Assembly: GCA_963714325.1 (NCBI GenBank)
Contig: CAVQOB010000009.1
Span: 1 to 64,000 of the forward strand
From: CAVQOB01 sp963714325
Lineage (GTDB): Bacteria > Pseudomonadota > Alphaproteobacteria > Rhizobiales > Hyphomicrobiaceae
Reading direction: 5' to 3'
DNA length: 64,000 nucleotides
Positions 42,408 to 51,253 of the stretch are shown piece by piece. Every line of letters begins with the position of its first letter. Position 1 is the first letter of the stretch. The position numbers and the translations under genes were made by a program. The notes under the pieces are model-generated. The model was not told the origin of the DNA. It saw only the letters and a program-made list of their open reading frames with translations, and did no database searches.

Positions 42408-43658
42408 ATGTTGCAGGCGAACTCGACGCGTTACTTGCTAACCAACTTCTGCTTGCTTGAGCCTGCGTTCGGCGAAATTCGCGCTGGTTATCAGCTGTTG
42501 ATTGAGGGCGAACGGATTAAAGAGCTCACGGACAAGCCGATCAAGGCCACCGGCGCAAACGTGATTGACTGCTGCCAACAGACGCTGATGCCCGGTCTGA
42601 TTGACTGCCACGTCCACGCTCTCCATTCGGAAGTCAATATTCGTTTCCTTGAAGCGATGCCATTGACGCTACTCGCGGCGCGTGCGTCGACACGACTCGG
42701 CGCCATGTTGAATCGCGGTTTTACCACCGTCCGCGACACGGGCGGTTGTGACTGGGGTATCAAGACCGCCGTGGAAACCGGACATATCGTGGGCCCGCGT
42801 ATCTACATTGCCGGTCAATCGATCGGGCCAACGGGAGGGCATTCGGACTCGCGACGACGGACGAGTAGCGGCGGCGAATGCATCTGCTGCAATGGGCTGC
42901 AATTCAAGTCAGCTGTTGCCGACGGGGTTGACGCTGTGCGCAAGGCTGCGCGCGAGCAAATGCGTCAGGGCGCAGATCACGTGAAAATCATGATGTCCGG
43001 CGGTGTGGCTTCACCTTATGATCCGCTTGATAGCCTTCAGTTTTCCGATGGCGAGGTGACTGCGGCAGTCGAGGAGGCGACAGCTTTTGGGCGTTACGTG
43101 TGTGCGCATGCTTATTCGGCCGATGCCATTGCGCGCGCGGCACGGCTCGGTGTTCGCACCATCGAGCATGGCAATCTCATCGACGACGCAGCGGCAAAGT
43201 TGATGGTCAGCAAGGGCATGTTTCTCGTTGCCAATGTGGTGACGTACTACGCTATGAAAGAGCGTGCCAAGCAGTTTGGGATGACCGGCGAAAGCCTCGA
43301 AAAAAATGAACTCGTCCTTGAAGGAGGGCTCAAGTCGCTCGATGTCTGCAAACGGAATGGCGTGCCGGTTGCATATGGCAGTGACCTTTTGGGCGAGTTG
43401 CATTGGGATCAGTCTCGGGAGTTTGTCATCCGACGTGAAGTATTGCCCGCGATTGAGATCATCCACTCGGCCTCGACGATCGCGGCCGAAGTATTGCGTA
43501 TGCCCGGTCAAATTGGGACGGTTCAGCCAGGCGCCTTCGCCGATGTAATCGTCGTTGACGGCAATCCGTTGAGAAACCTTGCACTGTTGGGCGATCAAGG
43601 CCAACATCTCAGCCTGATCATGAAGGGCGGTCGCCTGCATAAGAACAAGTTGACCTGA
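42408..43658 (+). CDS. Metal-dependent amidohydrolase, imidazolonepropionase-like (copy 2)
   Basis: 416 residues, paralogue of the preceding gene throughout its length: LIDCHVHAL, GPTGGHSDSRRR, CICC, VKIMMSGGVASPYD, VCAHAYSADA, TIEHGNLID, VAYGSDLLG and the same end KGGRLHKNKL. All metal ligands are kept, so both copies should be active. It lies 19 bp after copy 1 and 30 bp before the second ABC importer. Substrate unknown; a cyclic amide or dipeptide-like compound imported by one of the flanking transporters is the simplest idea. Confidence 0.88.
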   Translation: MLQANSTRYLLTNFCLLEPAFGEIRAGYQLLIEGERIKELTDKPIKATGANVIDCCQQTLMPGLIDCHVHALHSEVNIRFLEAMPLTLLAARASTRLGAMLNRGFTTVRDTGGCDWGIKTAVETGHIVGPRIYIAGQSIGPTGGHSDSRRRTSSGGECICCNGLQFKSAVADGVDAVRKAAREQMRQGADHVKIMMSGGVASPYDPLDSLQFSDGEVTAAVEEATAFGRYVCAHAYSADAIARAARLGVRTIEHGNLIDDAAAKLMVSKGMFLVANVVTYYAMKERAKQFGMTGESLEKNELVLEGGLKSLDVCKRNGVPVAYGSDLLGELHWDQSREFVIRREVLPAIEIIHSASTIAAEVLRMPGQIGTVQPGAFADVIVVDGNPLRNLALLGDQGQHLSLIMKGGRLHKNKLT

Positions 43659-43688
43659 CCTGCGTGATAGCCTGGAGGATGCCACGCA

Positions 43689-44519
43689 GTGAATGCCACT
43701 CGATCACTCCTGAAGTCGCGAACCCTCGGGTGGGTAGCACTGAAATCCGCTGCGGGATTATCGCTGGCCTATATCTTACTGCCGCTTTTCTTTGTCACGT
43801 GGCTCTCTTTCTTTGCGCAGGAAATCCCATCGTTTCCCCCCGAGGGTTATTCGCTTAAATGGTTTCAGGCGGTGCCCGGCAACGATCGATTTGTATCGGG
43901 CTTCATTTTGAGCCTGCAAGTGGCTGTCCTGGCGACGGCGTTGGGATTATTCATTGGTGTTCCCGCTGCATTTTGTCTGGTTCGTTCTCGATTTAGCGGC
44001 CGAGAAGCTCTTTCCAGCCTATTGTTGCTGCCACTGGTCGTCCCAGGGATTGTTTTGGGGATTGCGCTGTACGTTTTTCATGTCGAGGCTGAAATCCTGA
44101 CGTCGTGGCCAATTCTCGGTTCACTCGGCGGACTGGTCGCCGGACATGTTTTGGTAGTCATTCCTTGGACTGTGCGGCTCGTGACCGCAAGCCTAACGGG
44201 CATGGATCGCTCGGTTGAAGAAGCCGCACACAGTCTTGGCGCCGATCGGATCACGACGTTCCGCCGCGTCACGCTTCCCGCCATTCTGCCGGGCATCATC
44301 GCTGCGGCACTATTCGGGTTCATCTCGTCGTTCGGCAATCTCGAAATGAGTTTATTTATCGTTGGGGCTGGTCGGACAACACTGCCCATTGCAATTCTGC
44401 AATATCTTGAATGGAAGATTGATCCGACCATCGCCGCGGTGTCAGTATTGCAGATCCTGTTGATCGCTGCCGCAATGCTTATCACGGATCGTTTCGTCAA
44501 GATTGGTAGGGTCGTTTAG
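43689..44519 (+). CDS. ABC transporter permease (PotC-like)
   Basis: 276 residues, starting with GTG, GGAGG ten bases upstream. Six membrane segments and the EAA loop VEEAAHSLGADRITTFRRVTLP mark the spermidine/putrescine-type permease. First of four genes (permease, ATPase, binding protein, permease) that form a complete importer directly behind the amidohydrolases. The stop is two bases from the ATPase start. Confidence 0.9.
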   Translation: MNATRSLLKSRTLGWVALKSAAGLSLAYILLPLFFVTWLSFFAQEIPSFPPEGYSLKWFQAVPGNDRFVSGFILSLQVAVLATALGLFIGVPAAFCLVRSRFSGREALSSLLLLPLVVPGIVLGIALYVFHVEAEILTSWPILGSLGGLVAGHVLVVIPWTVRLVTASLTGMDRSVEEAAHSLGADRITTFRRVTLPAILPGIIAAALFGFISSFGNLEMSLFIVGAGRTTLPIAILQYLEWKIDPTIAAVSVLQILLIAAAMLITDRFVKIGRVV

Positions 44520-44521
44520 CG

Positions 44522-45643
44522 ATGGCGCGGCTTGAGATTCAAAATATCACCAAGCGCTATGGAGATACCAAAGCGGTCGACGCCGTCAATCTTGATGTCG
44601 CGGACGGCGAATTTCTCGTCTTGCTTGGACCCTCTGGCTGCGGCAAGACCACCACGTTGCGGATCGTTGCGGGTTTTGTCGATCCAACTGCCGGTTCAGT
44701 GCGCCTTGGCGGCTTTGATATCACCGATTTACCGCCGTGGCGGCGCAATGCGGGACTCGTCTTCCAAAGCTATGCGCTGTTTCCGCACATGACGGTCAAC
44801 GAGAATGTCGCGTTCGGCCTCGAAATGCGCAGGACGCCCGCTGGCGATATTGCCGGAAAGGTTGCCGAGACTCTCAAACTTGTCCGGTTAGCGCATCTTG
44901 GTGATCGATTGCCGCGGCAGTTGTCGGGTGGCCAACAGCAACGCGTGGCGCTGGCGCGAGCGCTGGTGTTTCGGCCGGATATCCTGCTGCTTGATGAACC
45001 GCTGTCGAACCTTGACGCAAAACTGCGTCAGGATGTTCGAGTTGAGATTCGCGAACTACAGCGCAGCCTTGGTCTGACGACCGTCATGGTGACGCACGAT
45101 CAAGAAGAAGCACTCACCATGGCTGATCGACTTGTCGTGATGAACGAAGGCCGCATCCATCAGATCGGAACACAATACGACCTTTACGAGCGCCCGGCTG
45201 ATCGGTTCATTGCCGATTTTGTCGGTCGGTCCACGTTCATCGACGGAAAGGTTGTGGCACCACGCAGGTTTGTCTCGGTTGGTGGATTGGAAATGTCCTG
45301 CCCTGAGTGCGCCATGGGGCCAAGTTCGATGGCATTGCGGCCCGAGCGAATCGGTCTTTTGCAGGCAGCCAATGAGACTGCTGATAACGCATTTGACGCA
45401 ATCGTTGAATTCGCATCGTATCTCGGCCCACACATCGATATCCACGCGCGACTTTCCCCTGCCGAACGCGTGATCTTGCAGCTCCCGAATAAGCCTGAGC
45501 AGCACGCGCCTAAAGTCGGTGATATCATTCGGGTTGGATGGAGCCGCGATAGCGCCAAAATGTTTTCCGAAGTCACCCACTCGCCGAAAGTCCCATTATC
45601 GTTCACATTGGAGAAGACGCCATGCCCCAGTCCCATACAGTGA
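44522..45643 (+). CDS. ABC transporter ATPase (PotA-like)
   Basis: 373 residues. Walker A GPSGCGKTT, FQSYALFPHMTV, signature LSGGQQQR, Walker B LLLDEPLSNLDAK and MVTHDQEEAL; the last 120 residues are a TOBE domain. It overlaps the next gene by 22 bases in another frame, so translation of the binding protein is probably coupled. Confidence 0.92.
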   Translation: MARLEIQNITKRYGDTKAVDAVNLDVADGEFLVLLGPSGCGKTTTLRIVAGFVDPTAGSVRLGGFDITDLPPWRRNAGLVFQSYALFPHMTVNENVAFGLEMRRTPAGDIAGKVAETLKLVRLAHLGDRLPRQLSGGQQQRVALARALVFRPDILLLDEPLSNLDAKLRQDVRVEIRELQRSLGLTTVMVTHDQEEALTMADRLVVMNEGRIHQIGTQYDLYERPADRFIADFVGRSTFIDGKVVAPRRFVSVGGLEMSCPECAMGPSSMALRPERIGLLQAANETADNAFDAIVEFASYLGPHIDIHARLSPAERVILQLPNKPEQHAPKVGDIIRVGWSRDSAKMFSEVTHSPKVPLSFTLEKTPCPSPIQ

Positions 45644-46671
45644 AACGCCGCGATGTTTTGATCGGTTCAACAGCTGCTGTTGTGGCATCGGGATTGAGCC
45701 TACCGGCCATCGCACAAGCCAAAGGTAAGGTCGTCGTCGGAACATGGGGCGGCGACTATGCGCGACTGCTCAACAAGAACATTGAACAGCCGATCCTGAT
45801 CAAGGACGGTTGGGAAGTCGTGCAGGATCAAGCCGGCGACCCGCAACGACGTTCTAAGATGTTGGCTGAGCAGCGCCTGCCGCGTGGCACAACTGACGTG
45901 CAGGGGCTTTCCGCGATTAACATGTTCCAGATGCATGACGCTGAAACCGTGTTGCCCATCGACTACAGCAAACTGAAGCATGCCGCGAACCTTATGCCAT
46001 CGATGAAGTACCCCTATGGCGTCGGTCACATCTATTCGGGCAAGGTCGCCGTCTACAATCCGAAAATGATCACACCGGCTCCCGTCAGCTATAAGGATGT
46101 GTTCGATCCGAAGCACGGCAGCAAGCTGGCCATCATCGACATCCAGTACCAATACACCATTGCCTGCGCGACGCTCGCCGCTGGCGGCAAGCTTGATGAT
46201 TTCGAACCAGGCAAGAAGCTGTTGATGGCCTGCAAGAAGGCTGGAATGCGCATCTATCCGACCAACGAGGCGTTTGCCCAAGGTCTAAAGTCGGAGGAAT
46301 TTGGCCTCGGCGTGATGTGGAAAGCACGCGTGGTGCAGTGGCAGAATGCTGGCATCTCGGTGCAGGCCGTCTCGCCGACTGAAGGTACGCTTGCTTACGT
46401 ATCCGGATTTGTCATCCCGAAGAACGCGCCCAACAAAGATGGTGCTTACGCCTATTTGGACGCGATGCTCGAAAAAAGCGCACAGGAAGCTTTCGCTGTC
46501 GACATGGGCTACAACCCAACTGTGACCAACGCAACGGTTGCGCCTGAACTCAATCAGCGCATCGGCTTCACCCCTGACGAGATCAAGAAAATGGTCGACC
46601 TCGACTATGCCTATATGACTAAAAACGATGTCGCGCTCAAGGAATGGTGGGACAAGGATCTCAAGAGCTGA
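45622..46671 (+). CDS. Periplasmic binding protein, spermidine/putrescine (PotD/F) type, Tat-exported
   Basis: 349 residues with a Tat leader (TVKRRDVLIGSTAAVVASG, cleavage near AIAQ-AK). VVVGTWGGDYARLLNKN begins the mature protein, and YGVGHIYSGKVAVYNP and AYVSGFVIPKNAPNKDGAY follow, typical for polyamine or opine-type family-1 binding proteins. Start codon lies inside the ATPase gene. The ligand is unknown; position beside amidohydrolases suggests an amide, amine or peptide-like compound. Confidence 0.88.
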   Translation: MPQSHTVKRRDVLIGSTAAVVASGLSLPAIAQAKGKVVVGTWGGDYARLLNKNIEQPILIKDGWEVVQDQAGDPQRRSKMLAEQRLPRGTTDVQGLSAINMFQMHDAETVLPIDYSKLKHAANLMPSMKYPYGVGHIYSGKVAVYNPKMITPAPVSYKDVFDPKHGSKLAIIDIQYQYTIACATLAAGGKLDDFEPGKKLLMACKKAGMRIYPTNEAFAQGLKSEEFGLGVMWKARVVQWQNAGISVQAVSPTEGTLAYVSGFVIPKNAPNKDGAYAYLDAMLEKSAQEAFAVDMGYNPTVTNATVAPELNQRIGFTPDEIKKMVDLDYAYMTKNDVALKEWWDKDLKS

Positions 46672-46695
46672 TCGCGAACCTCGCGGATCGCATCA

Positions 46696-47583
46696 ATGGC
46701 ACCAACACCCGCACCGAGCCGAAACACTGACGATGAGGGCAGCACGTCGCTGCTCTCGGCGTCAATGTTGATTGGCCCGGCGACCGTGTTTGTTGCCGCT
46801 GGACTAGTGGTGCCTCTGTTGATCCTGTTGCGGTACAGTCTCAATCGTTTCGATCCACGCAAGATGATGATTGAGGCTTTGACCGCCGACAACTACCTGA
46901 AGTTTTTCGGCGATCCTTACTACACCAATATTTTCTGGACGACCTTGAAGGTCTCGGCACTGTGCACCGTGATCTGCCTCGTCATGGGATTTCCGCTCGC
47001 TTATGTCCTTGCTCGGACCCAAACGCGCTACAAAAATGTATTGATCATGTTGGTGGTGATGCCATTATTTGTTGGCAATGCCGTGCGCGCCGCAGGCTGG
47101 ATGACGCTATTCGGCAGCAAAGGCTTCCTGAACGTGACATTGCTGAATTACGGGCTGCTCGCCGAGCCGCTGCAGATCATGTTCACGGAAGGCGCGGTTA
47201 TTGCCGGTATCATTGCCGTGAACCTGCCTTATATGGTTTTGACGTTACAAAGCGTGATCGAAGGGATCAACCGCAACGTCGAGGAGGCCGCGTTTAGCCT
47301 TGGCGCTGGCCCCATAACGATGTTCCGGCGCGTGCTGTTGCCGCTCGCGCTGCCTGGCATTCTGGCGGGCACCATACTGACATTCATTCTCGGCATGAAT
47401 GCTTACGCGACGCCAGTTTTGTTGGGTGGGCCAAAGTTCAAGATGATGGGGCCACTGGTGTTTGGTCAGTTTCAGCTGAACAACTGGCCCTTTGGCGCCG
47501 CTGTTGCTTTTATCCTGATGACGGCGACGCTTGTGCTGACGGCGGTCGCCAATATCCTCATCCAGCGCCGTTACCGGCGATAG
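46696..47583 (+). CDS. ABC transporter permease (PotB-like)
   Basis: 295 residues. Six membrane segments after a charged N-terminus of about 25 residues. The EAA loop VEEAAFSLGAGPITMFRRVLLP near residue 195 is the ATPase contact. It completes the four-gene importer and ends the plus-strand operon; 121 bp without a clear terminator separate it from the convergent DUF2783 gene. Confidence 0.9.
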   Translation: MAPTPAPSRNTDDEGSTSLLSASMLIGPATVFVAAGLVVPLLILLRYSLNRFDPRKMMIEALTADNYLKFFGDPYYTNIFWTTLKVSALCTVICLVMGFPLAYVLARTQTRYKNVLIMLVVMPLFVGNAVRAAGWMTLFGSKGFLNVTLLNYGLLAEPLQIMFTEGAVIAGIIAVNLPYMVLTLQSVIEGINRNVEEAAFSLGAGPITMFRRVLLPLALPGILAGTILTFILGMNAYATPVLLGGPKFKMMGPLVFGQFQLNNWPFGAAVAFILMTATLVLTAVANILIQRRYRR

Positions 47584-47704
47584 GGCATCGTTACGACGCT
47601 GACGCGGTCTCGCAGTCGGCGCCAGTCGGGTGAGATACGCACAATGGCTCTGCGAGATCCGATTGCTTGGTTCAATCTCGCCCTGACGTAGCACCTGACG
47701 ACAA

Positions 47705-47893
47705 TTATTCAAGATCCTTGAGAGCAACCGCCATACAACGCTCGAATGCGTCGATATCTCCATGTTCATGCGCAAGCGTCAGCACGAGCTTCGCGAGGAA
47801 TAGCGCTTCCTGCTCGGGCCCGGCCTGATCAATCGCCTCGGCGAGGCGCAGATAGGCACGCTCAAGCTGCTCGAAGGGCATGGGTGTCATCAT
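47705..47893 (-). CDS. DUF2783-family small protein
   Basis: 62 residues, all helical: MPFEQLERAYLRLAEAIDQA and ALFLAKLVLTLAHEHGDID. It overlaps the stop of the FAD hydroxylase gene by four bases. DUF2783 proteins are found next to FAD-dependent aromatic hydroxylases in proteobacteria and have no proven role; a partner or stabiliser of the hydroxylase is the likely idea. Confidence 0.75.
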   Translation of the reverse strand: MMTPMPFEQLERAYLRLAEAIDQAGPEQEALFLAKLVLTLAHEHGDIDAFERCMAVALKDLE

Positions 47894-49485
47894 TGTGCCG
47901 TCCCTTGTGAAACCTTGCCAAGACAGGCATGCATCGCCGCCAAAACCTCGCTCGGCGCAACCGATCGCCAGCGCCCCGCAATATGCAGATCCGGACGCAA
48001 CAGATAGAACGTACCAGGTGTGGCGTCATAAATGCGGGCAATGGCGCCGTTCGCATCGATGATCGCCGCCTCGGGCACCGAAGCGCCTGCCACGGCGACG
48101 ACCAGCGCCGTCAGCCGCGGATCGAGCGCGCGGAGTTGGTTGAGCAGTTCTGCCTCCGAATTTGTCGATGGCCGATCGCAGAATAAGAGACATGAAAATC
48201 CATTACCCAGGCGCTCCAGGAGATGGCCGCCGTCGGCAAGCCGGACGTCGAGGGTCACTGCACCAATGACCGGGCCTGTTTGAAAATCACTGTCGCGCTG
48301 CGCCGCCGTCGTCGACGGACTCGTCGCATATGTAAAGGGCAGCATCTGGCGCGGATTGGCAAACCCGCGCGTGAAGTCTTGGGAGATCGCCAGCGACAGC
48401 GCTGCCGATCGTGCCAGTGTCCAGCCGCGCGTCGGTGGCGTCATGAAGCGTGTGCTTTTTGTCGCGTTGGCGAACACATCGAGGGTCGCACCGCGCCGTT
48501 CCGGCGTATAGCTATCGAGTAACCGCGGATCAGCACGCTGGTTCAGAACATAGGCGAGTTTCCAGCCAATATTGTGCGCGTCGGCGAGCCCATTGTTTAG
48601 GCCGCGCACGCCAAAGATCGGTACGATATGCGCGCTATCGCCGATGAAAATCACATTGCCGTGTTTGTAGTCATCGAGGCAGAGTGTATTGGCGGTGTAG
48701 ATGCTCCACCATTCCAACTCCCAAGGGCCGCTGTGGCCGATATCGGCAAGGATTGCTTGCACGCGCTCGCGAATGCTGCTTTCCCTGATGGCGTGCTGTT
48801 CGCTGTCGCTCTCGCGTAGCTGATAGTCGATGCGCCAGATGTTATCTGGCTGCTTGTGGATCAATACAGTACCTCCGGGATTGCTCGCGGGCTCGAAGAA
48901 GGCGCGGCGTTCTGTTGGAAAATCATGCGTCATGCGGATGTCGGCGATGACGTACTTGCCCTCGTAGTTCTCGCCCTTGAGCCGTAAGTTTAACATCGAA
49001 CGTATTGTGCTGCGTGCGCCATCTGCCGCGAGCACATAGTCCGCCGACAGCTTATAGTCCCCAAGCGGCGATTGGATTGTCAGTGTCGCACCATCCGCCA
49101 TTGCATCGATGCCCGTGACTTCGCTCTGCCAGCGCATGTCGATGAGAGCGGATTGCGCGACGGCATCATAAAGAAATTTTTCGATGTACTGCTGCTGCAG
49201 ATTGTACATCGGCAGGAATTCCTCGTGCTCGCTGTGCTGCATCTCCAGCCGATAGATCTGCCGATCGCGGTAGTAGCTGCGGCCATGCCGCCAGCCCAAC
49301 GCCTTCTGCAGAAATGGCGCGACAGCACCGATACGCTGCAGGATCTGCATGCTTGGCCGAGCGATGCAGATGGCGCGACTGCCGTCGTTGAAGGTGTCTT
49401 TGCGATCCAGCAGTACACTTCGGATGCCATAACGCGCCAGCGTAAGGGCGGCCGTCATGCCGATCGGACCGGCGCCAGCGATCAC
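47890..49485 (-). CDS. FAD-dependent aromatic-ring hydroxylase (MhpA/PheA type), frame slip at N-terminus
   Basis: 531 residues in the open frame starting at a GTG. FAD-binding VIAGAGPIGMTAALTLARYG, the DG motif LAADGARSTIRSM, and NVIFIGDSAHIVPIFGVRGLNNG with FAD GD are typical of class A monooxygenases. The C-terminus has the thioredoxin-like end (FYLLRPDLHIAGRW). The natural start seems to be the ATG at 49594 with AGGAG upstream: from there MRPEGKGPLEL is read, then one base is out of step near 49545, after which YFQYPTFAAQLAAEQEGE leads into the frame. So about 37 residues are off-frame. The substrate is probably a hydroxylated aromatic acid. Confidence 0.82.
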   Translation of the reverse strand: MIAGAGPIGMTAALTLARYGIRSVLLDRKDTFNDGSRAICIARPSMQILQRIGAVAPFLQKALGWRHGRSYYRDRQIYRLEMQHSEHEEFLPMYNLQQQYIEKFLYDAVAQSALIDMRWQSEVTGIDAMADGATLTIQSPLGDYKLSADYVLAADGARSTIRSMLNLRLKGENYEGKYVIADIRMTHDFPTERRAFFEPASNPGGTVLIHKQPDNIWRIDYQLRESDSEQHAIRESSIRERVQAILADIGHSGPWELEWWSIYTANTLCLDDYKHGNVIFIGDSAHIVPIFGVRGLNNGLADAHNIGWKLAYVLNQRADPRLLDSYTPERRGATLDVFANATKSTRFMTPPTRGWTLARSAALSLAISQDFTRGFANPRQMLPFTYATSPSTTAAQRDSDFQTGPVIGAVTLDVRLADGGHLLERLGNGFSCLLFCDRPSTNSEAELLNQLRALDPRLTALVVAVAGASVPEAAIIDANGAIARIYDATPGTFYLLRPDLHIAGRWRSVAPSEVLAAMHACLGKVSQGTAQ

Positions 49486-49597
49486 AACGTGATGGCGAAT
49501 CTGCTCGCCCTCTTGCTCCGCGGCCAGCTGGGCTGCGAATGTCGGATATTGAAAGTAGAGTGAGTTCGAGCGGGCCTTTGCCTTCTGGTCGCATCAC

Positions 49598-49905
49598 AGG
49601 TCTCCTGGCCTTGGCAAGTCACTCCACTTCTTCGGAGCAACCAGTAGTATTTCGTTTTCCGCCTGATACACAATTGCGATGACAGTGCCAAGCAAGGTGT
49701 TCACTCGCTTGTTCTGCCCGGAAGCATCACGGAAATTGTCAGTCTCAAGCCATATTTTTGTTGTCTCGGCAGCGGCGGCTTGATCTACAGTGGCCCGCTG
49801 GACGTTGGCGTCTCGGCTTAACCCGATTACAGTATGGCAGGTGCGTTCAGTGTGGTGCGGGGCCAGCAGAGAGCAGCGTACAGTTATGCGGATTGGAGCG
49901 TGACG
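49598..49905. other. Divergent intergenic region, 308 bp, hydroxylase/maiA
   Basis: No supported gene. It should contain the promoters of the hydroxylase (minus) and maiA (plus). I see no convincing -35/-10 pair, palindrome or riboswitch. An in-frame extension of maiA to 49834 lacks a ribosome site and similarity. Confidence 0.4.
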
Positions 49906-50547
49906 ATGAAATTTTATGGCTATTTCCGCTCGTCCGCGGCCTATCGCTGCCGCATCGCGTTCAACCTGAAGTGTGTCCAGCCTGTGTTCGAATCCGTGCA
50001 TTTGCGCGAAGGGATACAGCGGTCTGATGCGTTCAAGGCCATCAATCCACATGGCCTAGTTCCCGCGCTTGAAGTCGGAGGGCGGGTCCTGACGCAATCG
50101 CTGGCCATCATCGAATGGCTGGACGAAGCCTATCCCCAACCGCCGCTGTTGCCACGCGATCCGATTGATCGCGCCGCCGTCCGCGCGCTTGCCCTATCGA
50201 TCGCTTGCGAAATCCACCCATTCCAGAATTTGCGTGTGCTGCAACATCTTAAATCAGAGTTTGGCTTGGATCAGGCAGGCGTCGATCGCTGGTGCCGGCA
50301 TTGGATCGAGCCTGGCCTCGCGGCGCTTGACGCAACGCTGGAGAAGTCCGGCACATCCGCCGCGTTCTGCTTCGGCGATGCGCCAACCCTCGCCGATATT
50401 TGCCTAGTGCCGCAGATGGTCTCAGCGACGCGCTTCGGCGTGGACGTTAGCCGCCTGAGAAATCTGCCGCGCATTATGGCTTCCTGCGAAGCGCATCCGG
50501 CGTTTGCAGCAGCTCACCCCGCCAAGCAGCCCGATGCAGAGACTTGA
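49906..50547 (+). CDS. maiA: Maleylacetoacetate isomerase (zeta-class GST)
   Basis: 213 residues from the ATG at 49906. The start MKFYGYFRSSAAYRCRIAFNLK with the catalytic SSAA motif is diagnostic of MaiA/zeta GST; NPHGLVPALEVGG, LTQSLAIIEWLDEAYP and the C-terminal helical domain with CFGDAPTLADICLVPQ follow. It isomerises maleylacetoacetate or maleylpyruvate with glutathione, in the homogentisate or gentisate route. The divergent aromatic hydroxylase fits a ring-cleavage pathway; no dioxygenase is seen in this window. Confidence 0.92.
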   Translation: MKFYGYFRSSAAYRCRIAFNLKCVQPVFESVHLREGIQRSDAFKAINPHGLVPALEVGGRVLTQSLAIIEWLDEAYPQPPLLPRDPIDRAAVRALALSIACEIHPFQNLRVLQHLKSEFGLDQAGVDRWCRHWIEPGLAALDATLEKSGTSAAFCFGDAPTLADICLVPQMVSATRFGVDVSRLRNLPRIMASCEAHPAFAAAHPAKQPDAET

Positions 50548-50701
50548 TATACGGCCCAAAAAATGAGCAATTGACCGCGACTGGGACGGGACAGCAGCAA
50601 AGCACGCCAAAGCCTCAACTGATTCTGAGCTCCAGCCACTTGGAATCGATGCGGGCGGCTTGACATCATCACTGCGCATTCCATTCCGCGGAGGACAACG
50701 C

Positions 50702-51253
50702 ATGAGTACGCCGGACAACAATATGCCGGAACGGGTTGTCGAGGCGGGGGAGGTGCTTGAAGTTTCGTCGTCGCTATTACTCAGCATCACCGGCTGGATC
50801 GCCGTTCTGGGTGGCATGCTGGCTCTCGCTGTGGCGTTGCTTGCGACAACCAGTGTCGTGATGCGCTGGCTGTTCAACGCGCCAATCGACGGTGATTTCG
50901 AATACGTCAAGATGGCAACCGCGATCGCGGTATTCGCTTATTTGCCCTATACTCAAGCTCGCCGCGGGAACATCATGGTGGACACATTCACTGGATGGTT
51001 GCCAGTGCGAGCGTGCAATGTCGTCGATGCCTTCTGGGATCTCGCCTATGCGGCGCTGATGGGCTACGTCGCCTACTGCCTGACCTTCGGAACGCTTGAC
51101 GCAATCAAGAGCGGCGAGACGACCATGCAGCGACAATTGGTGATTTGGCCGAGCATTGCCATCTCGACTGCGCTCTGCATCGTGCTGGCCGTGACCGCCG
51201 TTGCGACCGCACTTCGATTGATCGAGAAACAAAGCTCTGGTGAAGTCCGATGA
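50702..51253 (+). CDS. TRAP transporter small permease (DctQ)
   Basis: 183 residues from the ATG at 50702, with GGAG close upstream. Four membrane segments; MRWLFNAPIDGDFEYVKMATA and YTQARRGNIMVDTFT are family-typical. It overlaps the large subunit gene by ATGA. A periplasmic receptor (DctP) gene is missing on either side, so the receptor must be encoded elsewhere. Confidence 0.9.
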   Translation: MSTPDNNMPERVVEAGEVLEVSSSLLLSITGWIAVLGGMLALAVALLATTSVVMRWLFNAPIDGDFEYVKMATAIAVFAYLPYTQARRGNIMVDTFTGWLPVRACNVVDAFWDLAYAALMGYVAYCLTFGTLDAIKSGETTMQRQLVIWPSIAISTALCIVLAVTAVATALRLIEKQSSGEVR

